Source of the DNA: Carya illinoinensis
Taxonomy: Eukaryota; Streptophyta; Magnoliopsida; Fagales; Juglandaceae
Length of the DNA stretch: 64,000 nt
Reading direction: 5' to 3'
Assembly: GCF_018687715.1 (NCBI RefSeq)
Contig: NC_056753.1
Coordinates: 15,910,501-15,974,500, forward strand
The number at the start of each line of letters is the position of its first letter. Position 1 is the first letter of the stretch. The position numbers and the translations under genes are program-made. Of this stretch, positions 11,301 to 22,354 are shown piece by piece. The notes under the pieces were generated by a model that saw only the letters and a list, made by a program, of their open reading frames with translations, made no database searches and had not been told where the DNA came from.

Positions 11301-11699
11301 AGAGACGTGTATGAAGAGGGAAACATACGTGATCGAAGTGTGCATGAAGTGGAGTCTAAAGGGGTTGTGCGTGAACTTGTGCAATACGTGAAAATAAAGT
11401 GATGAAATTAACTAAATAAATAAACAAATAAATAAATAGACTCTTTCTTGAATTTTGGACCTCGACTCAAAATTAAAAAAATAAACCAACTTGTTCAAAA
11501 ATATCTCAGCCCATAAAAGATTTTTAACTAAAAAAAATGAAGGAAATCTTAATTTACCAAAAGAGAGATTTTAGGCTCGTAGTCTATTTAAAAAAATAAA
11601 AATAAAAATATTTGAAAAATCAAATGGGCTTTTCACATATATAAAAAAAAAAATCTAAAAATTCTTTAAAACAGCCTCGCATTGGACCCAGGTATTACA
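8373..11699 (-). mobile_element. Solo LTR of a Tekay/Del-like element, 3.3 kb
   Basis: The plus strand begins TGTAACGCCCCGGTCCC and ends CCCAGGTATTACA, with the terminal TG/CA required of LTRs. It is flanked by a perfect 5-bp duplication GTTGC. No second copy of either end, no gag-pol and no primer-binding site lie inside, so it is best read as a solo LTR left by unequal recombination. Orientation minus is inferred from TATAAATA at 11041-11048 and from the GGGGCGTTACA end typical of Tekay-type LTRs. Small ORFs inside (10391-10765 minus, 8986-9312 plus) have no recognisable product. An alternative is a non-autonomous element with very short terminal repeats, but none are seen. Confidence 0.75.
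11041..11048 (-). promoter_or_regulatory. TATA box of the solo LTR
   Basis: TATAAATA on the minus strand, preceded by CCCGTTGATCTC. A similar degenerate copy of the surrounding block, with TATATATA, lies near 11263-11271, suggesting a small duplication of the core promoter region. Confidence 0.45.
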
Positions 11700-12510
11700 G
11701 TTGCAACCATGATTAAGTTCTAAAATAGCCTGCCTGTAGATACTGAACTTTCGAAGGCTAGTAGAAGCTAGTGGCCAGGCGAAAGAGAAGCATTTTCACC
11801 AAGGAAGGTAGTAGTTCAAGGTCTCCCCAAAAATATATGTCCAAAATAGAAGTGCATCCGTAAGCAATTCTAGGAATTCGCAGGGGAGGACGAGCACCAA
11901 TATACAGCTAGTGTAATAGGTCCCAAACAAGGGATTGCCTACAAAGTGCTAGCACATGCTTGAAATGTGGAAAGACTAGGCATTTCTCCACAGAATGCTC
12001 CAGATTGGCTTTGGGAGGTAAGACAGGTCCAGTTGAAGAAAGGATGGGCCAAAAGAGGTCAGTGTAGGCATGGGTGTATGCCTTGATGCCAGGAAAAGTT
12101 GATGAGGACACCCCAAAGGCCCAAGAGGTTTGCATCATTACAAGTAAGAACCCTCTCAGTTAAGGTTAAGTATGTATTGAATAATAGATTTTAGTTGTAA
12201 GATTTAGATGGTTTAGTTGCATCATGATGAGTTAAATTATTTGGGCACTATACATGCACCTTGTTTGACTCGAGTGAGTCTCAGTCATTTGTATCTATAA
12301 CATTCGCCTGAATGTGTAGTTTACAAATGGTAATGATGCCACATAGTGTAGCAATAGCCTTACCCACCAGGGAAGTAGTAGAATGCATGCAACTTGCCTT
12401 GAGTTGCCCTTTGGAACTAGAAGAGAGAGTGTTGGTAGCAAATTTTATAATGTTTAACCTACTCGGATTTGACATTATTCTAGGGATTGAATGGGTTGTT
12501 CTAGCACTAT
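11700..12510 (+). pseudogene. Degenerate Tekay gag C-terminus and protease
   Basis: This continues the gag interrupted at 8372. A zinc knuckle is encoded at 11957-11998 (CLKCGKTRHFSTEC, CX2CX4HX4C). It is followed by VYALMPGKVDEDTPKAQEV, the usual link to the aspartic protease. The protease reads FDSSESQSFVSITFA near 12268-12312, a degraded form of the D-S-G active-site region, and then LGFDIILGIEWV near 12468-12500, the flap-distal LG.DW-like motif. The catalytic D-S-G has become D-S-S and several stops break the frame, so the protein is inactive. Confidence 0.75.
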
Positions 12511-12534
12511 GCTAGAATAAATTATCAGAGTCGG

Positions 12535-13102
12535 GTGGTTAACTTCCAATTGCCCAAAGGAGAAGTGATGGGGTTTCCTAGTAGCAAGCTTAGGAAATTG
12601 CCAAAGGTCATTCTAGCCCTAAAAGTTAAAGAGAGATTTGGCCAGTGGAGTGGAAGCATACTTGGTGCAGATAGTGTGACTAAGTCAACAAAGAGGAAGT
12701 CAATAAGGGGTGTTCCCGTAGTCAAGGAATTTTCAAAAATATTTGTCAACAATCTTGCTAAATTACCTCCAATTCGGGAGAGTGAATTCACAATCAACTT
12801 GGAACTACGAGTAACTCCGGTGCACAAGGCACTGTATAGGATGGCGCTAGCAGAGCTGAAAGAATTGAAGGTGCAATTGCTAGAACTTCTAGATAAAAGG
12901 TTTATAAGACCAAGCTCATCACCTTAGGGAGCATTGGTATTGTTTGTTAAGAATGAGGGAATCCTTTGAATGTGTATAGATTACAGAGAGATAAAAGTGA
13001 TGATAAAGAATAAGTACCACTTGCCAAGGATCGATGATTTGCTCGATCAACTACAAGGAGTGATAGTATTCTTTAAAATCGACTTTAGGTTGGGGTATCA
13101 CT
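12535..13102 (+). pseudogene. Degenerate Tekay RT, N-terminal fragment
   Basis: An ORF of 130 codons (12535-12927) gives the leader to RT, including VKEFSKIFVNNLAKLPPIRE, AELKELKVQLLELLDKRFIR and PSSSP. After a stop it continues [38 protein letters not shown] and [11 protein letters not shown] to 13102. These correspond to the first RT motifs, including the first catalytic Asp (KID). The YVDD box, RNase H and integrase are absent because sequence of another element begins at 13103. Confidence 0.8.
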
Positions 13103-13564
13103 TGTAGTGCTTCTAGCCCCCATTTGTGGTTTGGTGAGGAGTCATAATGCTCGAGATGCATGCCGAACGGGCTACATCCCTCACGTGTACTCAAAACTTG
13201 TGTGCTCATATGCAAAGCATACGTATGTATCAAAGTCGCAACAGAAAACAATAAGGTATTAGTGGGAGACTAATACTAATTGTATCAGAGCATTGTACAT
13301 TACTCGTCCATAAACAAATAAGGTATCTATAAGTCACTATCACTTCATCAATAAGGTAATTACAAAGTAGTATTTGTTCATCTCCCAACTCCAACAATAT
13401 TACATCATAAATTGTTTGTCACACATGGTCTCAAGGGGTGAAAACATAGTGGGACTACCTAAAAGGCACCTTGGGATCTGAGTAAACCTTACCGAGCACC
13501 CAGTGCCCAAATGCATAGTAAACATCTCATAACATATCATATCATATCATTTCCCACCACATTA

Positions 13565-13695
13565 ACATGGGGAATCTCTCAACCTAAGTCAATACTACGT
13601 GGGATCTCTATACCAAATCAGCATAGGGAATCAATCCACCAAATCAACACGAAGAATCTATCCACTTGGGTCAACTGGTGGAATCACTCCACCAC
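13565..13695. repeat. Degenerate ~37-bp tandem repeats in the LTR
   Basis: About four units of the form GGAATCTCTCAACC...AATCAACA recur (GGAATCTCTC, GGGATCTCTA, GGAATCAATC, AGAATCTATC, GGAATCACTC), each followed by a (T/A)CC(A)AAxTCAAC-like phrase. No ORF across it is meaningful. Confidence 0.6.
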
Positions 13696-14052
13696 TCACA
13701 CCCATTTTGGTTTATTAACACGTCACTATAGTTCTCCATCATAGGCCGTGCACACACCCTGGTTCCCTTTGCCATACCATAGGCAATGACCACGTGAATG
13801 ACTTTGTAACAAACAATGCCGTGTTCCACGACCAATGCGTTTGTAGTCAAGCATCCTCTAGTCTCCGCCAGTAGAAAGGAAACAACATTGATACAAGAGC
13901 GTTACCATCTCACTCAATCCCATTGTTGCTCATAAACAACCCAATGGATGTTACTCAATTCTTAAGCAGTTCCGAGTAACCAAAGAAACTCCACTGAGAT
14001 AATGCCTCATCCAAGTTTGGAGTTTGTGATACACACACACACCCAAAACCAG

Positions 14053-14460
14053 TGTTGTTGGTACCGTACCGTACCGGTCACCAGGCCGGTACAGGTAAGG
14101 TACCTGTTTCGTACCGGCTGAAATACCGGCCTGTATTTCGGCCTATATTGGCCTACATACCGACCTGTACAGACCGGTTTTTCAGAATTTCGGCCTTTAT
14201 GTTTTTTTTTTTCATTTTTTTAAGTTATAATCTCATTTTTTGACCCCCAATTCATATCAGATTATTTACAATTTATATATATATATATATATGTATTCAT
14301 GTATAATTTATTCATATATAGATTATTATTTTGAAATATAATTTATATATATATTTATATATATAATTTATTTATATATCGACTATCCCGAAACGGTACC
14401 GGTACCGAAATATTTCGTTTCAGTGCCTTGACCGGTACAACATTCGGTATGATATTCAAA
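14053..14460. repeat. GGTACCG-rich inverted-repeat element
   Basis: The left end reads TACCGTACCGTACCGGTCA and the right end in reverse complement reads TACCGAATGTTGTACCGGTCA, giving inverted ends around an AT-rich core with TA repeats at 14275-14292 and 14345-14365. Internal GGCC and CCGG words recur on the left flank. It looks like a non-autonomous DNA transposon inserted in the LTR. No clean target-site duplication was found, so the exact ends are uncertain. Confidence 0.5.
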
Positions 14461-14559
14461 ATATTGCCCAAAACTCCTCTTCAAATTAATACATTATGTA
14501 CTTTAGAATCGTGTCATCAAAGTAAATAGTAATAATAATGAGAAAACAATCACTTTGAT

Positions 14560-14561
<2 letters not shown>

Positions 14562-14628
<67 letters not shown>
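14562..14628. repeat. Compound (GT)n(GA)n microsatellite
   Basis: About 20 GT units run straight into about 13 GA units. Confidence 0.95.
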
Positions 14629-15479
14629 GTTGAGAAGTAGAAGATAAATACCCTGAACATACTCATAGACATTTACCACATATTACTAGCATCGGCATAG
14701 GAGTGAACTTACTTGAATAAGAAATTAACATTAAGCATCGCGGTAAAGGCGTTGGCCTCCTTGTCAATGAAGACCTCAATCTTAGCTTCCTCCTTGAAGT
14801 CCTGAACAAAAGGAAGAGAGAAAGAGAGTATAAAAAATACTTAAAGATCTCGCAAGTGAGATGAAGACTAATGGAAAATTATCTCTTATACGTGCCATGT
14901 TATCTGTCATGGTTTTGACTGTTATTGCCTCTGATTGGTCAAAGGAAAAATCATAAATCTCGGTCGTTCACACATATGGTGGATTCAAGAATGATAGAGA
15001 CAGAGTGGACTAATGGGACAAGACTTGCATGTCCCTGCAGCTTACCTCGGAAATAGACTCACAGTCTACCCTCCTATGAAAATCGCCCACATAGCATTAA
15101 GCCTTACTTGCGTGGTCTGACGTATGGTATTTGAATCCATATTCCTCTTTTCCCATGCGTGCTCCTATTTAAATGTCATCGTTGGTGTATAGGCCTTGTA
15201 AATTGTCTAGTACTCTCCTAGCATTACTGTGTTATTTCTGGACGTTCTCAATCTCATACTGTGTTGTTTGTAGCTCACCCCGAACTACTTCTACATCACA
15301 TGTTGCTCACCCAAGGTGACGTTTACTCACTTGTACTTCTCGTCCCATGTCTTTGCTCACCATAACGTATTGCTTGCCTGACTACCTTTTTCCTGGTTGT
15401 GTTTTCCCGTATCATTAACAATTTGTTACTCACCTTCTGCACCGCTCATGCATCCCTTTGATTGGGTAAGGTCCTCACA

Positions 15480-15492
15480 TCCTCCCCTCCTT
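15480..15492 (-). promoter_or_regulatory. Polypurine tract of the Tekay-like element
   Basis: AAGGAGGGGAGGA on the minus strand, immediately before the LTR start TGTGAGG at 15479. It is the expected priming site for plus-strand synthesis. Confidence 0.65.
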
Positions 15493-15848
15493 AATAATAA
15501 TTTTCTTTCTTGAAATTTGGGGACGACTATCATATGTCATAAATTTCGTTCTAGTGTAAAACCTTAGTTGTTCTCTCCATCATCATTGACAGGTTTGCTG
15601 GTTGATGGTTGGGATACGTTCGATTCCTCAACCACCTTCAAGTGTCAACCATTAATTAAACCGGATTCGAGTTGACTGATATAGTCTAATACTCATAACT
15701 TGATACAATATAAACACGGTCTACAAACACAAATTATCACCCCTATTTGAAGGTTATGTGTTAAATGGTGGGTTTATTGTGTGCTTCAGTAAAAATTAAA
15801 ATGAAATGGCCAAGGACATGTTCGGTACAGCATAGAGCAAAAAAGGAG
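15493..15848. other. Remnant of Tekay internal region and unassigned sequence
   Basis: The first 50 bp resemble the end of a pol gene on the minus strand. The rest shows no ORF and nothing recognisable. Confidence 0.4.
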
Positions 15849-16219
15849 TAAGGGTTTGTTTGAAAATAAATCTCATTCCAAAATTCTCATTTCATCTCAT
15901 CTCATTCCAAAATATAATTCGAATATGAAATTTTCAAAATAATTATTACAACTTTTTCAGACTAATCATTACAACTTTCCCAAACTTTCTAACAAGAAAT
16001 AAAAAATAATTCAATCTTTTCAAATCTCCAAACAAAAATAATATTATAAAAATATACTTTAACAATATTTTAACTTTATAATATTTTTTATTCAACTTTT
16101 TCTCTTTTCTTTTTCAAAACTCAAAAAGTGCTCAATTTAAACTATTTCACTACTATTCACAAATTATCTTATTATTATTTACAAAAATTCTCATTTATCT
16201 CACTTCCCAAATGAGCCAT
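15849..16219. repeat. MITE of the GAGATGAG family
   Basis: The left end GTTTGTTTGAAAATAAATCTCAT and the right end in reverse complement CATTTGGGAAGTGAGATAAAT form imperfect inverted ends around an AT-rich core containing TCATCTCATCTCATTCC and CACTACTATTCACAAATTATC. Related copies occur at 16518-16745, 18705-18905, 30120-30445 and, as fragments, at 17405-17570 and 30975-31065. It encodes nothing and is a non-autonomous DNA-transposon-like repeat. Confidence 0.6.
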
Positions 16220-16239
16220 TAGTGAAAATGTTAAAGGGG

Positions 16240-16520
16240 AAATCAGTCTACGGCCTACGGGCGAAGGGAAGAATGCCTAAAAAGAAAATTCTAGGGGCCA
16301 CGATTACAACTTGTTGCAAATATTGCGAAAACGTTGCCGTCGAAGGCCCATAATGTGATGTGTCGAGGCTGTATCCTATTATTCTATTTGCGGCATACTA
16401 TCACCGGAAAGTCGTTTTTAGCAGTGATTTTCTCGCTCTCTAGAAGAAAAACAAGCTACAGTGAAATCTAATTTTTGCCGTCCAATTGTTGCTCACCGCA
16501 ATATGTTTTTTCTTGTAGTG
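16240..16520 (-). mobile_element. CACTA transposon terminus
   Basis: On the minus strand the sequence begins CACTACAAGAAAAAAC at 16520, the canonical end of plant CACTA (En/Spm) elements. It continues with CRGTGA-like subterminal words such as TCACTGTAG and ATCACTGCTA. The opposite CACTA end is not visible to the left, so this is a truncated or one-ended fragment with no transposase. Confidence 0.65.
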
Positions 16521-16745
16521 TCGTTTGGATTAGGAAACATTCTCAACCCATCTCATTTCGTCATTATAATTTTCTTAAATTTATACACAAAATATAATAA
16601 ACAATTCAACTTTTTCAAACTGTAATTCAACCTTTTCAAATCTTAAAACAATAATAATATTAAAAAATAATATTTTAATAATATTTTATTCAACTTTCAT
16701 GTAAAATTATCTCATCTCATCTTACTAACTAACTTGTTCTTCCAA
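16518..16745. repeat. MITE of the GAGATGAG family, second copy
   Basis: It starts GTTTGGATTAGGAAACATTC next to the CACTA end and finishes with ATCTCATCTCATCTTACTAA. The core shares TTCAACTTTTTCAAACTGTAATTC-like blocks with the copy at 15849. No ORF. Confidence 0.5.
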
Positions 16746-17953
16746 GTGGACATGTGTCTAAGTGAGATATGCTTATCTCTAGCTAGGAATTGGACGACAA
16801 CTGCCAAACATTTTTTTCTGCTCAAAAGATGCTAATGGGCTTCCGCCCCTTCGTTTATTTGCATGGCATTACTCCTTGTTACGAAGTTATTTGAAACCAT
16901 ACGATTCAAGCCAAGCTTTATACATGAGTTCGACTAGAGTTTCGTTATCATTCAACAATGGATCATAATTTTATATTTATGAATAGTTTATTGAATGGAT
17001 GAGTTTAGCCAAACTAAATTTGAAAGAGCCAACCTCGTACGTCTCATTAAAAACATCTTAAATATTTAAAAGATTAAGGCACAAATGGTTTGTGGGGGAT
17101 GGTGGAGGCCAATTAATATATGATTAGAGTAGTTTTTCCCGCTTGAGATAGAAGAGGGCCGGACATGTCTTCCCATGGAGAGACAATCCAACAACTACAA
17201 ATCCAGCCCAATTAAAGCTAAACTATCTTTGAACTTTGAAGTTATCATCTTTAATAACAACTACTTTAATTCATATGCTAACATTTCATTTCTTTTCTTT
17301 TCTTTTCTTTTCTTTTCTTTTAAAAAAAGCAAATTCTGAGATTGACCTAACAAGGCACGTCAAAAGTCTAAACATATCGATCTAAAGATCTCCCTCTGAC
17401 CTAACAAAAAGTTGAATTTTGCTAGAATAATAAAATTTAATATTAAATTTTCACATAAAATATAATAAACAATTCAAATTTTTAAAAATTTAAAACAATA
17501 ATAATATTAATAAATAATATTATAACAATATTTTATTCAATTTTTATCTCAATTAATTACTATTTAAACCTCACCAGAGTTACAAAGCTAGCAGCATTAG
17601 AAGACGTAAAGTGGTATAATTTGGTAGAAAGAGAGAAATGACTTATACAAATTTTGAATAGACAAGTATTGCGCATGGTTTTGTGAAAAAGTGTAAAAAT
17701 ATTTGTCTTTTTTAGCGAGATTCACTTTTTTATAGAAGGTCTGCATGAAACTTATCTATTTGAAATTAGTACTTAATAGTACTTATAGAAAGATAAAGTT
17801 ATAAAAAAATTGATATTTAGCACCATATAGGGTATTTACCTTTGCGAAGATAATGCATTTGCCTTTAGCTATAAATATACATATAGAAAAATATATTTTC
17901 AAGTTTTATCCTAACTTACAATTTTAAATTAGAAAAAAATATACATAAAGTAG
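16746..17953. other. AT-rich intergenic sequence
   Basis: No gene is visible. It contains a (TTTTC)n run at 17289-17321 and a degraded GAGATGAG-family fragment at 17405-17570. Confidence 0.6.
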
Positions 17954-18126
17954 TGAGTAATGCTACATACAGTCGTAAAGATATAAATATTGTACAGTCA
18001 TTTTAAAAAAGAATAAAATTTACTATTAAAAAATTAATTTCTTATCATATAGATCTCATATTTATTTACTTTTTTTAAAATTATTGTACGGCGCTTACGT
18101 ATTTATAACTTTAACTATCATTATTT
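17954..18126. repeat. Short MITE with CAGTCG-type ends, copy 1
   Basis: An imperfect palindrome. The left arm GTAATGCTACATACAGTCGT and TATTGTACAGTCATTTTAAA is mirrored by ATTATTGTACGGCGCTTACG and ACTATCATTATT on the right, around TACTATTAAAAAATTAATTT. Copies occur at 21741-21910, 25183-25371 and 29864-30005, with weaker ones at 24250-24400 and 25625-25750. Confidence 0.7.
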
Positions 18127-19690
18127 TAAAGTAAATCATAGTGCATGTATTGCTGAAATAATATAACAATGAACTACTAGAACTCCGTATATGATGTGCT
18201 CTTGTCATCAATCTAATTGTATATAGGAATCCCTTCTCTCCTAAAGAATATTCGAGAATCAAATCTCTACCTCACCGATCTTATTTATAAAAAAGTAAAT
18301 AAAAAAAAAATGCAAATGCTCATCACATGTCAAGGTGTAAAAATTATAGAGAGCATAAAACTTTATGGATTATAGGTTTGATGTGCCCACTCTGTACCTA
18401 ACACCTTATAATATCATAAATCATAAAGCTTATTATATTAAGATATTGTGGACAACACCAAAATTTCAGGAAACAGGTCAACAAAACCGTAGTTATAGAC
18501 TTAATTCATCAACCCTAGTACTCTACTTGCGGCTGAAATGCTATTTGTTTTTTCAAAATATCTAAAATTATTGGTAAAAAATCCAAGTTTGGTGAGAATA
18601 TTGACAAATGAGAAGCCTTTTTTATCCTAAAGTGTGGAAAGCAATCAATTAATTATTATCATAATAATTGCATAAAATAAAGAAGATATGTCTAGTTTCG
18701 TTATATAATTCAGATGAGGTAAGATATTTTATTGACAGTTAGATAAAATATTATTATAATATATTTTTTAATATTAGTTTTATTTTAATATTTAAAAAAA
18801 TTAAATTATTTATTATATTCAATATAAAAATTTAAAAAAATTTTAATAATTATATGAGATGAGATTAAATAAAATAATTTAATTTTATATAATCAAACCA
18901 ACCAATTTCTTTATTTTAATTTTATATAATTTATTATATTCATTTTATAATAAAATAAGTTTTTAATTTGAGATATTATATCAAAAACATGTTAATGTAT
19001 AAATTTCTTTTTGTAAAACTCATTTGTGACTAAAATAATTTTATAATCTCACTAAAACCGTCGTGTGTATATTTTTTCTTCAGCTGAGATGGCACAAAAC
19101 GATTGGACCAAGAATTTCAACGGCAAAGTAATTGGTTTTGGGACAATGTCGTGGCAACTTATGGAGCAAGTTTTAGTGGGGACGACACTTACAAAAAAGA
19201 AATGCTCCGAATTATTGGGGTATGGGTACGGGCCACGTGGGTTGTTGGCCTGCTGTTGTCTGTAGTGATGTGACATCCCACGTCGCACTTCATGAATCTT
19301 AATCATAACATTATACATGCATGCATGCATTACCATACACGAGAACGAGCATGCAGGGACGTATTTATGGGGAAGATATGATGGAGGGAAAAAAGCTTAT
19401 TAGTTGATATCATGTGCTCTAAAAGCCTTAGCCTCTACTCCCTATATATTAAATGCTTAATGCTTTATATATGTAATTCGACTTTTCAACCACCCTAAGG
19501 ATATGATATTCCCAGCTGGGAGTTTTTTTTTCTTTTAATTTTTTTTTTATTATAATTTTTAATGATATTATAATTTTTTTTAAAAATATATAAAAGCGTT
19601 AAAAAATACATATAAAATCACAACATCATTAAAAAAATTCTTAATTATTAAGTGAAAAAATATATCGAAAGTTTCGAAACACAACATTTC
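18127..19690. other. AT-rich intergenic sequence with a MITE-like block
   Basis: A GAGATGAG-type inverted-repeat copy spans about 18705-18905, with ATTCAGATGAGGTAAGATAT on the left and ATGAGATGAGATTAAATAAA on the right. A less AT-rich island at 19080-19340 holds short ORFs on both strands (66 and 94 codons) that match nothing I know. Otherwise nothing is recognisable. Confidence 0.5.
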
Positions 19691-20360
19691 GTCCCTATTT
19701 GAAATTGAGTTTGAAAGTTTAAAAAGTATTTATAACGGTTTAAAAACTCTTTTAAAGAAAAAAATAATATGTTTAGAGTCTGTTTAGGATTGAGATTAAA
19801 AGTTTAAAAAGTATTTTTAACTGTTTAAAAGTTCTTTTAAAGAAAAAATGATATGTTTGGTAATTTTGTAAAAAATGCTCTAACAATCTAAAAAAGTTGA
19901 AAATCTACATTTTAAAAAAAATTAAATTGGAACTTTTATCGAAAAACTCTTGCAGATAACTGTATATTTTAAAAGAATTAATATAACTAACTTTAAAAGT
20001 ACTTTAGAGACATGATTACCAAATAGTAAATGACTTTTTAATAGTAAAGCTTGTTATTTAAGTTATAAGATATAAATCCTAAAGTTATAAGTTATATTTT
20101 CCACCACAAAAGTGTTTTAATCACCTAAAAAAGTTGAAAGTCTATTTTTTAAAAAGGCACCAAATTGAAACTTTTATCGAAAACTCATACAAATAACTAC
20201 ATATTTTTAAAAAATCAACGTAAATAATTTTAAAACTGCCTTACATACATATTTATCAAACAGTAAACAACTTTTAAAGTATAGAGTTTATTATTTAGAC
20301 TATAAGCTATAAGTTTTAAAACTATAAGTTATATTTCCTGCTGTAATTCCAAACATGTAT
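19691..20360. repeat. Internally duplicated MITE-like repeat
   Basis: Two direct copies of a unit of about 238 bp are seen. TAAAAAAGTTGAAAATCTAC near 19890 recurs as TAAAAAAGTTGAAAGTCTAT near 20128, each followed by GAAACTTTTATCGAAAA-like text and a TTATAAG-rich tail. A third partial copy of the left end lies at 19695-19775. The outer ends TGTTTAGGATTGAGA and, in reverse complement, TGTTTGGAATTACAG look like inverted ends. No ORF. Confidence 0.6.
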
Positions 20361-21115
20361 TTTCGATCTTCTTTTTAAAGTACTTTTCGTGTTGCACTAT
20401 CTGTGCTCTAACAATGTTACTATTTATTCTGAATATTATTAATTATAATACGGGTAGCATGTGATATTCGAAACTTATTATATATAGGAGTACTACATGC
20501 AGCATCATCAGTACTTTAATTTAAATGACCTAATAATTTAATTTCTTTTCATCCTAAACCTTAACATCATTCATTAGTCATATTTATAATGTGACACATC
20601 GATCTGAAATGACTTTATCTATCAACCACTTAACTGGCTGTTACTAACATCACAAGTGTGACTGTGATCAATGGCAACATCTGTCATCTATAATGAGAAA
20701 GAAAACAGCATTCCTGCAGGTGTAAGGTAGCCTTGAGATTTAATGGATCATATAAGCTGTATCATATTTTATTTATTTACTGAAAAATATAAGAAATGTA
20801 TAATTCTTTTTCTGATCTTATATATTTCAAACTTTTTGATAAATTGACAGAAAGCCAATTGGAAAGGATGAAAACTTTATTTCTTTTTTTTTTTTTTTTT
20901 TTCAAGTTTTAGGCATTTGAGTGAGCAATTTATTTATTGTTTTTTTTTTTAAAAAAAAAAAGATGTGCATTTCCTTCTAATTATATGTTTATGTACTTCT
21001 GAGATTAATTTATAAAAGGGCTAGAAAAATAATTATTTTTATTCACATTTACATTGAGTTTTATTTTATTCACTTTCTTTAGATGATCATCATTTGAGTG
21101 CTTGATTTTAGTTTT

Positions 21116-21148
<33 letters not shown>

Positions 21149-21740
21149 AGTTGTTTCTAGTCACAATATTCCTTTTTTTTTTTTTATCTTGAAATTAATT
21201 AGCGTGTGTTATGAAATATATGGAAAATTTAAAATATCGAGTCACGCACTTACATATATATATATATATATATATATAAGAAAACTGTTCCGTTGTTACT
21301 AGTTATTTCCTGTAAAAATGACTATTTTTTAAATAAATGAGTCTCTTTTAATCGCAAATAATCATTCTCATAGCATTTAATCCGCCACAAATGATCATTT
21401 TTTTTTACATATTCAATTTTTTTTTTCTTATCTTGAAAATTTAAGTGAATTAAAGCACATTGATATTTAACAAATTAGTGAGTTATTTTTCCCGCGATAT
21501 TGTTGATCTTAAACATGCTTTGAGTTATATATATATATATATATTTTATGCTTTTCATGTATTAAAACTATACAGTATGGTTTTGTATAGCATGCAATTT
21601 GAAGGTTTATTCATAAATAAATTTAGAAATCTATATTCTAACATTTTATAGAAAATTATATTCGGCTCCTTCAAAAGAAAATTTCTTGTTTCATCCTTGC
21701 CGACGAGAGATCCATAAATAACTTGAATGGATAGATAAAA
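20361..21740. other. AT-rich intergenic sequence
   Basis: No gene is visible. It holds long T runs (20883-20902, 20939-20950, 21119-21147) and a TA microsatellite at 21254-21278. Confidence 0.6.
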
Positions 21741-21910
21741 CAGTAATATTACATATATTCATGGAATATATAAGTGTTGTGCAGTCGTTTTGAAAAAAAA
21801 TGAAGTCTATTATTAAAAAATTAATATTTTTTCATGTAAATCTCTTATTTATTCACTTTTTCAAAATGATTGTGCAGAATTTACATACTTACGACTACAG
21901 CTATTATTTT
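21741..21910. repeat. Short MITE with CAGTCG-type ends, copy 2
   Basis: It shares with copy 1 the order AGTAATATTACATATATTCA, TGTTGTGCAGTCGTTTTGAA, GTCTATTATTAAAAAATTAA, TTATTTATTCACTTTTTCAA, ATTGTGCAG and TTACATACTTACGACTACAG. The two arms are inverted relative to each other. Confidence 0.7.
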
Positions 21911-22354
21911 TCAAGATAAAATAAGAAGAAAAATACTATTTTTTTATCACTTCTTGAAGTGACATTAAAATTAATAAATAAAATAAATAAAATATAATAA
22001 ATAATTTTTAATCACGTCAAAAGATTATAATTAACGGAAGGATATTAATTAAATAGCACCTCTTAAACGAAAAAATAAATACAATTTTTGTGTTGGTTGT
22101 GGAAGCCTTTTCGGGTACGCAAGAGGCAGTTCAAATTTCATTCGAATCTCATCTTTTTTGGCCGACGAACTCCTAATTTTCTGTAAAGGTGACAGGAAAT
22201 CTATAAAATATATATATATATATATATATCTACCTTGTAAAAGAGTGTCTCAAGTCCTAATTTAGAGACATGTTTGGGCTATCTCCTAACTCGTACAAGA
22301 GTAACTTATTTACTCGTGGGGTAGCAAATTGAGCATTAAAGAGGCATATGCTAG
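21911..22354. other. Intergenic sequence with a TA microsatellite
   Basis: TA repeats lie at 22208-22230. GGGCTATCTCCTAACTC near 22278 has a counterpart, GGGCTATCTCCCCACCTA, near 23308, each just downstream of a TA repeat, so this may be the tail of an unnamed dispersed repeat. The last 8 bp (TATGCTAG, 22347-22354) are a target-site duplication. Confidence 0.5.

Larger units (their letters stand above)
13103..15479 (-). mobile_element. 3' LTR of a minus-strand Tekay-like element
   Basis: On the minus strand the LTR starts TGTGAGGACCTTACCCAATC at 15479 and probably ends ...AGAAGCACTACA at 13103, directly abutting the broken RT. Just upstream (15480-15492) is a purine tract, AAGGAGGGGAGGA, preceded by a remnant resembling the end of pol (TTTCAAGAAAGAAAATT). 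This combination is the usual pol end, polypurine tract and 3' LTR junction of Del/Tekay elements. Flanking 5-bp sequences TCACT and TCCTC do not match, consistent with this being one end of an element rather than a solo LTR. It contains degenerate tandem units near 13560-13690, a GGTACCG-rich inverted-repeat insertion and a GT/GA microsatellite. Confidence 0.65.
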
